Origin: Anderseniella sp.
GTDB taxonomy: Bacteria > Pseudomonadota > Alphaproteobacteria > Rhizobiales > Aestuariivirgaceae
Reading direction: 5' to 3'
DNA length: 64,000 bases
Assembly: GCA_030626025.1 (NCBI GenBank)
Contig: DAOUPT010000013.1
Coordinates: 1-64,000, forward strand
The translations under genes were made by a program, and so were the position numbers. The stretch's first letter is position 1. The number at the start of each line of letters is the position of its first letter. Under the pieces are notes generated by a model. That model saw only the letters and a list, made by a program, of their open reading frames with translations. It ran no database searches and had not been told where the DNA came from. Positions 22,270 through 30,338 of this stretch are shown piece by piece.

Positions 22270-22315
22270 GATATATTCGCAATAAACAGCAATAATAAGG
22301 AAAGCTGAATATATC
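22270..22315. promoter_or_regulatory. Inverted repeat GATATATTC-N28-GAATATATC between regB and regA
   Basis: Two perfect nine-base arms, 28 bases apart, inside the regB-regA gap and about 65 bases before the regA start. It could be an operator for autoregulation or a loop in the message. No U-run follows it, so it is not a standard terminator. Confidence 0.4.
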
Positions 22316-22379
22316 GGGGTTGAAGTACGCCTTGATGGGGAAATCGTACAAGAAGAAACATTAAAACAGAGGCATAACC

Positions 22380-22928
22380 ATGACGGATGAAGTAGCTGCT
22401 CTTGAAGACAAAACGCTTTTGCTGGTTGACGATGACAGACCATTTCTGACCCGTTTGGGCCGAGCGATGGAAAGTCGTGGATTTGAAGTTACAACCAAAG
22501 AAACTGTTGCCGAGGGTCTTGCAGCGGTTCGCAACGCCCCGCCTGCCTTTGCCGTGGTCGACATGCGTCTTGAAGACGGCAATGGTCTTGATGTTATCGA
22601 AGAATTGCAAAAACAACGCCCTGATGCGCGCGGTATTGTGCTGACCGGTTATGGAAATTTGGCAACGGCGGTTTCAGCAGTCAAGCTGGGTGCGGCTGAT
22701 TATCTGGCCAAACCGGCTGATGCTGATGCGGTTTATGCCGCTTTGATGGCCAATCTGGATGATCGTTCTGCTTTGCCCGAAAATCCGATGTCGGCTGACC
22801 GGGTGCGCTGGGAACATATCCAGCGGGTTTATGAATTGTGCAATCGCAACGTTTCAGAAACCGCACGGCGCCTGAACATGCACCGACGGACCCTGCAACG
22901 CATTCTGGCCAAACGCGCTCCTCATTAG
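22380..22928 (+). CDS. regA: RegA/PrrA/ActR response regulator
   Basis: DNA-binding partner of RegB that controls respiration, carbon and nitrogen fixation and redox genes. 182 residues: receiver domain with acidic pocket LLVDDD, phospho-acceptor Asp61 (AVVDMRLEDGNG), switch Thr in IVLTGYGN and Lys in YLAKPAD. The C-terminal Fis-like helix-turn-helix NVSETARRLNMHRRTLQRIL is almost invariant in the family. It is transcribed after regB and converges on mmcB. Confidence 0.96.
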   Translation: MTDEVAALEDKTLLLVDDDRPFLTRLGRAMESRGFEVTTKETVAEGLAAVRNAPPAFAVVDMRLEDGNGLDVIEELQKQRPDARGIVLTGYGNLATAVSAVKLGAADYLAKPADADAVYAALMANLDDRSALPENPMSADRVRWEHIQRVYELCNRNVSETARRLNMHRRTLQRILAKRAPH

Positions 22929-23020
22929 ACCGTTCCAATCTTTGATTGAACCATCTTCGCTTGCGGCTGGTTTTATTCCGCTCACGGCTGTTCCTCACTT
23001 TGCTCGGGCCTCCACTGGGG

Positions 23021-23036
23021 CGGCGCACAAGCGCCG
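23021..23036. terminator. Hairpin between convergent regA and mmcB
   Basis: A perfect six-base GC stem CGGCGC / GCGCCG with an ACAA loop. It lies in the 133-base gap between the two stops. There is no T-run, so it is at best a weak or Rho-assisted terminator. Confidence 0.35.
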
Positions 23037-23061
23037 GGCCGCAGTCGCGACCTTGGGTCGT

Positions 23062-23523
23062 TCACACACCTTTGTCATAGACACGCTGCAATCGCAAAGC
23101 GGCGGTGCGGGCAACCAGCAAGGTTATGGCCTTTCTTCTGGCCGGTGACAGTTTTTGTGCCGGTGGGGTTCTGGTAATCTCTGCGCCATAAGAATCTGCA
23201 ACGATCAAACCGGCTTCAAGCGGGAATATGGTTTCATCAAGATCGACCGGCCGGGCGAAAAACAGCTGATCGCAATAGTCCCAGTATTCCGGCCATTTTT
23301 GATCGACCTGATAATCTGCCAACGATGATTTTATCTCTACAATCCAGATGTTGCCCTTTTTGTCGATCGACAACACATCGGCGCGGCGACCCGATGCAAG
23401 TTTAAACTCTGGAATTGAAACGTGTCCGGCGTTGTACAACATCCGGCAGACGCCGCGCTGCACACTGGCGGCGGTGGGTGATTGCCGGCCATCATGGATA
23501 ACCAACTCGTCATCATTTTCCAC
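23062..23523 (-). CDS. MmcB family DNA repair protein (DUF1052)
   Basis: A 153-residue protein of the alphaproteobacterial MmcB family, which in Caulobacter is SOS-linked and contributes to DNA damage tolerance. The core DVLSIDKKGNIWIVEIKSSL near residues 48-67 gives a nuclease-like D-ExK pattern, followed by KWPEYWDYCDQLFFA. I see no clear SOS box (GTTC-N7-GTTC) upstream, so damage control is not shown. It is convergent with regA and divergent from the cyclase gene. Confidence 0.85.
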   Translation of the reverse strand: MENDDELVIHDGRQSPTAASVQRGVCRMLYNAGHVSIPEFKLASGRRADVLSIDKKGNIWIVEIKSSLADYQVDQKWPEYWDYCDQLFFARPVDLDETIFPLEAGLIVADSYGAEITRTPPAQKLSPARRKAITLLVARTAALRLQRVYDKGV

Positions 23524-23640
23524 AAAAACAATTCCCTAAAGTGACTTTTGGCAAAAAACAGTTATAACGAAGTTTACAATAACAGAAATCGCTTGATATG
23601 AAAAACCGGCCCGGATTAATTCAGCCATGAAACATTCAAT

Positions 23641-25845
23641 ATGAAGCAATCGAAATGGCTTGCCATCCTTTTTGGTTTGTTAATCGTTATTACGCTTACG
23701 TTTTTGCGCGGCATTGACGGGTTTGTTCCCCAAACCATTCGCAATTTGACTTTCGACCAGTTTCAACAATTGGCGCCCCGCCAAAGAACACCTCAACCGG
23801 TTCGGGTCATTGATATTGACGAGCAGTCATTGGCAAAAATCGGGCAGTTTCCATGGCCGCGTACGGAATTTGCCAGACTGGTTGATGAACTCAAAAAACT
23901 GGACGCCGCGGCGATTGTTTTTGATGTAATTTTTTCCGAGGACGACCGCCTGTCACCGCGACGGGTTTTGCAACGTGACGATCTGAAAAAATGGTTGGGC
24001 GATGTCGGGATGGGCAAATCAACCGATAGCTTACCTGACAATGACAAAATATTTGCTGACAGTATTTCAAAAGCACCGGTGGTTCTGGCATTCGGCCGCA
24101 ATGAAGATGGCCTGGCTGGTAAACCGGCCAGCAAATCAGGTTTTGCCTTTACCGGCACTTCAACACTGGAAGCGTTGCATGATACCGGGCGGATTACGCG
24201 GTTGCTCAGTATTCTGGAAAAACCGGCAACCGGCATCGGGTCAATAAGTGTCAGCCCGGACGCCTCGCAGGATATTATTAGAAAATACCCGCTGCTATGG
24301 TCGCACGAGAGCAAAGCCTACCCCAGCCTGGTGATGGAAGCATTGCGAGTTGCCCAGGGAGCTTCTACCTTTGTCATTCAGGGCGCTGCCACTGACGAAA
24401 AAATTGTTGAGGGCGTAAAGATCGGTGCCATCCCGGTCAGCACCACAAGGCGGGGTGAGTTGTGGATGTATTATGCGCCCGACAATCCTGATTTGTATAT
24501 TCCAGCTCACCATTTGTTGCGCGGTGAGGCAAAACAAAGAGAAGCCTTGAGAGAGAAAATTCAAGGCCATATCGTCTTCATTGGCACCTCCGCAACGGGG
24601 CTGTTTGACATTAAAACCACTTCACTGGCACAAACGGTTCCTGGCGTTTCTATCCATGCTCAGGCGACTGAACAAATCCTGTCGCAAAGTTTTTTATGGC
24701 GACCGGACTGGATAGAGGGAGTAGAAATTTTACTGGTGTTGGTTCTTGGCATTATCATTGTGATTGCCGCTATCTTCCTGTCGCCGATTTCTTCGTTTGT
24801 AATCGGTGCTAGCCTTGCCTTGTTGCTTGCCGGTGGCTCATGGCTGGGCTTTAAACAATACGGCATGCTGTTTGATCCAAGTTTTCCGTTATTTTCTGGC
24901 CTGCTTATCAATTTTACCATGACGGCGTACCGATATCTGGTCACCGACAAAGAAGCCCGCTTTGTCCGTATGGCTTTCTCGCGTTATGTTTCATCTGATG
25001 TTTTGAAAGATATTCAAACTGATCCTGAAGCGCTTGAGCTTGGCGGTGACACCCGCGAGCTGACCATTATGTTTGTTGATATCAGGAACTTCACACCGCT
25101 CAGTGAAGGATTGTCACCGCAAGACCTGGTGGCGTTCCTTAACAAGCTGCTGGGTGAATTATCCCTGTGTGTGACACAGGAAAAAGGGACAATTGACAAA
25201 TATATCGGTGACTCAATCATGGCTTTCTGGAATGCACCGCTAAAGGTTGGTGATCATCAAAAGCGGGCCTGTTGCGCTGCCCTGAAAATGCGCAAAACAC
25301 TGGAGCGGCTTAATCGGCTGGATGCTTTCGGGTTTCGCAAGAACGGTTTGCCCTTTGCTGATATTGCCATCGGGGTCGGGATCAATACCGGTCAGGCCTG
25401 TGTCGGCAATCTTGGCTCGCAGGAACGGTTTGATTATTCGATCATTGGTGATGCTGTCAATGTTGCGGCGCGGACCGAGTCCAGTTGTAAAGAACTCGGC
25501 ATGGATATTCTGCTAACCGCGTCTACGGCGCAGGCGGTCTCTGAATTTGCATTTCTTGATGCCGGCAAAATTCCGTTGAAAGGCAAGTCCGAGGACCAGC
25601 AGATTTTTACGCTGGTCGGCGATGAGCTAATCCAAGAGAGTAAGCCTTTTCAAACTCTTTTGGAAACCCATAAAGAACTGATGACTAAAACAACCACGTC
25701 GGCGATCAGATCAACCGCGCAACAGTGCAAATCTGCAGCGATTCCAATTCTTCCGCGCCTGGCTTCATTTTATGAAAAACTGACAAACCGACTGATTTCA
25801 CCACCCTCTCGCGACGATGTGCGAATGGGTAAAAAGTCTTCTTGA
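23641..25845 (+). CDS. CHASE2-domain adenylate/guanylate cyclase
   Basis: Membrane receptor that probably makes cAMP in answer to an extracellular signal. 734 residues: one N-terminal helix (residues 7-24), a periplasmic CHASE2 domain (about 30-340), three closely spaced helices (about 358-435), then a class III cyclase domain (about 470-640) with metal aspartates in IMFVDIRNFTPLSEGL and IGDSIMAFW and the transition-state motif SIIGDAVNVAARTE. A 90-residue tail of no known family follows. The ligand is unknown. Neighbours give no hint of the target pathway. Confidence 0.9.
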   Translation: MKQSKWLAILFGLLIVITLTFLRGIDGFVPQTIRNLTFDQFQQLAPRQRTPQPVRVIDIDEQSLAKIGQFPWPRTEFARLVDELKKLDAAAIVFDVIFSEDDRLSPRRVLQRDDLKKWLGDVGMGKSTDSLPDNDKIFADSISKAPVVLAFGRNEDGLAGKPASKSGFAFTGTSTLEALHDTGRITRLLSILEKPATGIGSISVSPDASQDIIRKYPLLWSHESKAYPSLVMEALRVAQGASTFVIQGAATDEKIVEGVKIGAIPVSTTRRGELWMYYAPDNPDLYIPAHHLLRGEAKQREALREKIQGHIVFIGTSATGLFDIKTTSLAQTVPGVSIHAQATEQILSQSFLWRPDWIEGVEILLVLVLGIIIVIAAIFLSPISSFVIGASLALLLAGGSWLGFKQYGMLFDPSFPLFSGLLINFTMTAYRYLVTDKEARFVRMAFSRYVSSDVLKDIQTDPEALELGGDTRELTIMFVDIRNFTPLSEGLSPQDLVAFLNKLLGELSLCVTQEKGTIDKYIGDSIMAFWNAPLKVGDHQKRACCAALKMRKTLERLNRLDAFGFRKNGLPFADIAIGVGINTGQACVGNLGSQERFDYSIIGDAVNVAARTESSCKELGMDILLTASTAQAVSEFAFLDAGKIPLKGKSEDQQIFTLVGDELIQESKPFQTLLETHKELMTKTTTSAIRSTAQQCKSAAIPILPRLASFYEKLTNRLISPPSRDDVRMGKKSS

Positions 25846-25860
25846 TACCCAACAGGCCCT

Positions 25861-25961
25861 AAAGCATGGCTCCTTTTTTGAGATTCATGTGACATGCTTT
25901 AAGTCTTTGTTTTTACGCATGTCTTTATCCCAAAACCGGTGCCCACTTTTGGGAGACATGC
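25861..25961. repeat. Tandem palindromic repeat of rhizobial type between cyclase and polA
   Basis: Two linked hairpins. The first has arms AAAGCATG / CATGCTTT (25861-25868, 25893-25900). The second has outer arms GCATGTCT / AGACATGC (25917-25924, 25954-25961) and inner arms CCCAAAA / TTTTGGG. The second closely resembles a short repeat I know to be abundant between genes in Rhizobium, Brucella and relatives. It ends one base before the polA stop and probably ends both converging transcripts. Confidence 0.7.
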
Positions 25962-25962
25962 T

Positions 25963-28830
25963 TTAATGTGCCTCATCCCAATTATCGGCAGCGCGGGCAT
26001 CAACGGTCAGCGGCACCGACAGTTTGAGGGCCGGTTGCGGGGCATTTTCCATTGTTTTGGTGACCACCTCAATCAAGCTGTCAACACTGTCCTCGGCAAC
26101 TTCAAATATCAGCTCATCGTGCACTTGCAGCAACATGCGGGCCAAAACGCCAGCCTTGCTCAGCGCGCCGGGCATTTGCACCATGGCGCGGCGAATGACG
26201 TCGGCGGCACTGCCTTGTATGGGAGCGTTAATGGCCGCGCGCTCCTGAAAGGATCGCTCGGATGGGTTGCTCGACGACATACGCGGGAAGTGACAGCGTC
26301 GACCAAATACCGTTTCCACATAGCCGTGCTCTTTGGCAAAAGCCTTGGTGGCGTCCATATAATCCCTGATGCCGGGGAAGCGTTCGAAATAGGTCTTGAT
26401 ATAAGCCCCCGCTTCACTGCGCGAGATGTTCAGTTGATTGGCCAAGCCAAAGGCTGAAATGCCATAAATTATGCCAAAGTTAATCGCCTTGGCCTGCCGC
26501 CGGATCAGCGGGTCCATGCCTTCGATAGGAACACCAAACATCTCTGATGCGGTCATGGCATGAATATCAAGCCCGTCGGCAAAGGCCTGTTTGAGTTGTG
26601 GAATATCGGCCACGTGGGCAAGGATGCGCAACTCAATTTGCGAGTAGTCAGCCGACACCAGCTTGTTGCCCTTTTCTGCCACAAAGGCTTGGCGAATGCG
26701 ACGTCCAGATTCGGTGCGCACCGAAATATTCTGCAAATTGGGATTGGTGGATGCCAGCCGCCCGGTGGAGGTTGCAGCCATCGAATAGGAGGTATGCACC
26801 CGGCCAGTATTAGGGTTTATGTGGTTTGGCAGGGCATCAGAATAGGTCGATTTGAGTTTTGACACCTGACGCCAGTCCAGTACTTTACCGGCCAGTTCCA
26901 CCCCTTCACGGGCAAGGTCTTCAAGCACCTGACTATTGGTACTCCAGGCGCCGGTAGCGGTTTTTTTTCCACCTTCAATAGCAAGTTTGCCAAACAGGAT
27001 TTCACCAAGCTGTTTGGGCGAGCCCGGATTAAACTTTTCATCGGCCAGCTGGTGGATCTCTTCTTCCAGCCCGGCAGCTGTGATGGCAAACTCGCCTGAT
27101 AATCTGGCCAGCGCTGCACGGTCAACCCTGATACCCTCGGCTTCCATTTGCGCCAGCACCGGCACCAGCGGACGCTCAAGAGTTTCATACACCACGGCAC
27201 GATGCTCACTGGCCAGACGCGGCTTTAACATCAGCCACAGGCGCAAAGTCACATCGGCATCTTCGGCAGCGTATTTCGTTGCCTGCTCAATCGGCACCAG
27301 ATCAAAAGTAATGGCGGACTTGCCTGATCCGGCAATCTCCTTAAACGGGATCGGGGTATGATCAAGATGGCGCTTTGACAGTTCATCCATACCGTGATTG
27401 CCAAGACCGGAATCAAGCGCGTAGGACAACAGCATGGTGTCGTCAAAACACCGCACCTTGATGTCGTAGCGCTTCAGGATCAAGTAATCATATTTGAAAT
27501 TCTGGGCAATTTTCAAGATGCTGGCATCTTCAAACAAGGGTTTGAGGGCGGCTAGCGCATCATCCAGTTTAATTTGCTCGCTTATCGGGCCATCAAAGGC
27601 AAATCCATCGTCAGAACGATGTTGCAACGGGATATAGCAGGCCCTGCCCGGCTCTGTCGCCAGTGCAATCCCGACCAGTTCCGCCTGCATAGCGTCCAGA
27701 GATGTTGTTTCGGTATCGAAACAAATGACACCCCGCTGATAGGCCGCGTCAATCCAGCTTTGCAAAGCCTCCATTGTACGCACTGTCTCATAGGCATCAC
27801 TGTTAAAGGGAATGGCTGAAAGGTCGGGGGTTTCGGCTGCCCCGGTTATGCTTTCATCGGGGTTGGAAACAGGCGCTTCCCAACCGGTAATCTCGACTTC
27901 CACCGGTTCAATGTCAGATGAATTGACATCAAACTCACCGGCAATACGGCGGGTAAGAGCGGTAAATTCCATGGTCTTTAAAAAACCAATCAGCACTTCG
28001 GGATCGGTTTCGCAAACGCCAAATTCACTCAACTGGGCTTCAACAGTAACGTCCCTGTCGAGTTGAACCAATTCCCTTGAAACGCGGGCCTGATCGGCAA
28101 ATTCGATAAGGTTCTCGCGGCGTTTTGGTTGCTTGATTTCGCCCGCCCGGGCCAGCAGTGTTTCCAGGTCGCCATATTCATTGATCAACAGCGCTCCGGT
28201 TTTAACACCGATGCCGGGCACACCGGGAACATTATCCACACTGTCGCCAGCCAGGGCCTGGACCTCGACTACTTTTTCGGGTCCAACACCAAATTTCTCA
28301 ACAACCTGATCAGGACCAATCTCTTTGTCTTTCATCGAGTCATACATCGAGACCTGATCGCTGACCAATTGCATCAAATCCTTGTCAGATGAAACGATAC
28401 GCACCGTTGCCCCGGCCTTTTCAGCTTGCACAGCATAAGTGGCGATAAGATCATCAGCCTCAAAACCCTGCAGCTCAATGGAAGGGACACCAAAGGCCCG
28501 GACCGCCTGCTTGATCAAACCGAACTGCGGTATCAGGTCTTCGGGTGCCGGTGGCCGATGGGCTTTGTATTCAGGATAAATATCATTGCGGAATGTTTTG
28601 CCCGATTTATCAAAAATCACCGCCAGATGGGTCGGCCTGTTATCAGCCGGCATATCGCGCAACAGCTTGTTGAGCATGGCGCAAAAGCCCTGCACAGCGT
28701 TAACCGGCAGACCATCACTTTTGCGGCTCAGTGGTGGAATGGCATGATAGGCCCGGAAAATATAGCCCGAGCCATCAATGAGATATACATGATCACCGGA
28801 TTTAACCGGGCAGGAAGGTTTGTCTGACAT
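25963..28830 (-). CDS. polA: DNA polymerase I
   Basis: Repair and Okazaki-fragment polymerase. 955 residues with all three domains: the 5' nuclease (YLIDGSGYIFRAYHA, GVKTGALLINEYGD), a 3'-5' exonuclease with an intact metal site beginning ICFDTETTSLDAMQ and DYLILKRYD, and the polymerase with motif A DYSQIELRILAHV, motif B RRQAKAINFGIIYG and motif C QVHDELIFEV. The short gap upstream holds a CTCAAC-TTT-GTTGAG hairpin at 28895-28909, overlapping the acyltransferase stop, and an AT-rich stretch that could be the promoter. Confidence 0.97.
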   Translation of the reverse strand: MSDKPSCPVKSGDHVYLIDGSGYIFRAYHAIPPLSRKSDGLPVNAVQGFCAMLNKLLRDMPADNRPTHLAVIFDKSGKTFRNDIYPEYKAHRPPAPEDLIPQFGLIKQAVRAFGVPSIELQGFEADDLIATYAVQAEKAGATVRIVSSDKDLMQLVSDQVSMYDSMKDKEIGPDQVVEKFGVGPEKVVEVQALAGDSVDNVPGVPGIGVKTGALLINEYGDLETLLARAGEIKQPKRRENLIEFADQARVSRELVQLDRDVTVEAQLSEFGVCETDPEVLIGFLKTMEFTALTRRIAGEFDVNSSDIEPVEVEITGWEAPVSNPDESITGAAETPDLSAIPFNSDAYETVRTMEALQSWIDAAYQRGVICFDTETTSLDAMQAELVGIALATEPGRACYIPLQHRSDDGFAFDGPISEQIKLDDALAALKPLFEDASILKIAQNFKYDYLILKRYDIKVRCFDDTMLLSYALDSGLGNHGMDELSKRHLDHTPIPFKEIAGSGKSAITFDLVPIEQATKYAAEDADVTLRLWLMLKPRLASEHRAVVYETLERPLVPVLAQMEAEGIRVDRAALARLSGEFAITAAGLEEEIHQLADEKFNPGSPKQLGEILFGKLAIEGGKKTATGAWSTNSQVLEDLAREGVELAGKVLDWRQVSKLKSTYSDALPNHINPNTGRVHTSYSMAATSTGRLASTNPNLQNISVRTESGRRIRQAFVAEKGNKLVSADYSQIELRILAHVADIPQLKQAFADGLDIHAMTASEMFGVPIEGMDPLIRRQAKAINFGIIYGISAFGLANQLNISRSEAGAYIKTYFERFPGIRDYMDATKAFAKEHGYVETVFGRRCHFPRMSSSNPSERSFQERAAINAPIQGSAADVIRRAMVQMPGALSKAGVLARMLLQVHDELIFEVAEDSVDSLIEVVTKTMENAPQPALKLSVPLTVDARAADNWDEAH

Positions 28831-28895
28831 GGGCCGACTATGGCACCGGTTTGACGAACTTTCCAGCGGTTAAAGTGCTCAAAATAATATAGTCC

Positions 28896-29948
28896 TCAAC
28901 TTTGTTGAGAGAGCCCGGTTTTGTGAGCTGGTTTTGTTTGTGTCAAACGGAACGCAGGGTGACGGCGGTACATGTAAACCAGCGGCGTGTTTTTAACAAT
29001 CTGGAAGGCAATCAACGGTCCGACAACGGCTACCGCCGTTACAATCAACGCGACAAGACCCGGATCGTTTATGATGTCCAGCTTGAGCAACACAATACGG
29101 GTTCCGGCCATAAAGATAAAATAAGACAGGAAGATCAGGATCGAGTTCTGTCCGCAGTAACCAACAAATTTACCAAAATTGAATTTGGATAACAGAACAC
29201 CGACCGCGATGACAGCCGCAGTCCCGGCATACCCCATAGCCAGTTCGACAACTGGCAATAGCGACCAGCCGCCAAACACCAGCCAGGCATTAAGCACCGC
29301 CCAAATCACCAGGCCGTTGAGCGTGCTGGCAGTCTTTTGTTTGTCGATAAAATCGGCAACAGAAAAGGCATATGCGGCAAAGGCATAACCAGAGTAAAAG
29401 AACACGAAGCGGGCGGCAAACTCATCAATAACCCGGGCTCCGGTCTCAATATGCATGGCATGAAGGACCGCAGCGGCCAGCCAGATGACAACAACCGGTG
29501 CGTTTCGCAGTAACTTTGTCGCCACAAAGAAAACCGCCAGCAAATAGATAAACCACAGAGTACCAAGCGGTTGGATGAAACTGAGCGGATAAAGCAACAA
29601 AGCGCTCTCAAGACCTTGCTGGCCGATAAATTCCGGCAATTTCAGCACGTACCACACGGTCATCCAGATAATATAAAAGTAAGCAAAATGCACCACTTTG
29701 GTGTCGAAATAACTGCGCCATGGCCGGTCAATCCGGCGGCTTAAAAACAATCCGGCGATCAAAAAGAAATCGGGCATCCGAAACGGTCGGGCCCATTCAA
29801 TAAAGCCATGCAACCAGCTTTCCATGCCAAATGCCTTTTCGACACCATTGGTGGTATGCAACAAAACCACCAAAATGATGCAAATTCCTTTGGAAAAATC
29901 AACCCATCCGATACGGGAGATTGCTGTCTGACTGTTGTTACCGCTCAT
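28896..29948 (-). CDS. Acyltransferase family 3 membrane protein
   Basis: A 350-residue integral membrane protein of the acyltransferase-3 group, which O-acylates sugars of surface polymers or small molecules. The N-terminus shows WVDFSKGICIILVVLLHTTNG with the conserved His, then RPFRMPDFFLIAGLFLSRRI with the second family motif; about ten hydrophobic helices follow. I chose the ATG giving MSGNNSQTAISRIG over one 21 codons upstream because the family begins just before the DxxKG motif. A TACAC-CTT-GTGTA palindrome lies at 29954-29966, just before the start. The acceptor is unknown. Confidence 0.82.
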   Translation of the reverse strand: MSGNNSQTAISRIGWVDFSKGICIILVVLLHTTNGVEKAFGMESWLHGFIEWARPFRMPDFFLIAGLFLSRRIDRPWRSYFDTKVVHFAYFYIIWMTVWYVLKLPEFIGQQGLESALLLYPLSFIQPLGTLWFIYLLAVFFVATKLLRNAPVVVIWLAAAVLHAMHIETGARVIDEFAARFVFFYSGYAFAAYAFSVADFIDKQKTASTLNGLVIWAVLNAWLVFGGWSLLPVVELAMGYAGTAAVIAVGVLLSKFNFGKFVGYCGQNSILIFLSYFIFMAGTRIVLLKLDIINDPGLVALIVTAVAVVGPLIAFQIVKNTPLVYMYRRHPAFRLTQTKPAHKTGLSQQS

Positions 29949-30338
29949 AATTCTACACCTTGTGTACTTTTCCGACACGCTGATAGCGTACCAGACAATC
30001 GATGCAAACATGGGACCACAAATGCAAAATTCTCAAGAAGATGAAAAAACTGGTTACCAAATAGTAAAAACCAGCAACAAATGTAAACCGTACTGTATAC
30101 AACTTGATCTGACGTTTTTAAGCATAATGCGTCGGACAGCACGTTGCCATATCAGTAAACGCGAGCAATAACTTTTGTCGTTCGGGTATTTGTAAGCTAA
30201 AGTCTGACTAGCTCTTTTTTGATGGTCAGAGTACCGTTGTTCGCTCGTCCACTTGCTGGCTTTAGACCCGCATCAATGCGGTTCCAGCGATTTTGGCGAT
30301 GGTTTAAGCGGTTGAGAAAAAGGTTGGAATTTGATTTG
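29949..30338. other. Divergent gap between acyltransferase and Lon-related genes
   Basis: About 390 bases without a credible gene. An in-frame extension of the Lon-related frame begins at 30219, but its 40 extra residues are Arg-rich and unlike the family. The gap must hold two divergent promoters. I see a 13-base palindrome TACAC-CTT-GTGTA near the acyltransferase start and nothing else I can name. Confidence 0.5.

Noticed and set aside
30219-30338. In-frame N-terminal extension of the Lon-related protease
   Set aside because: 40 Arg-rich residues unlike the family; the ATG at 30339 gives normal length.
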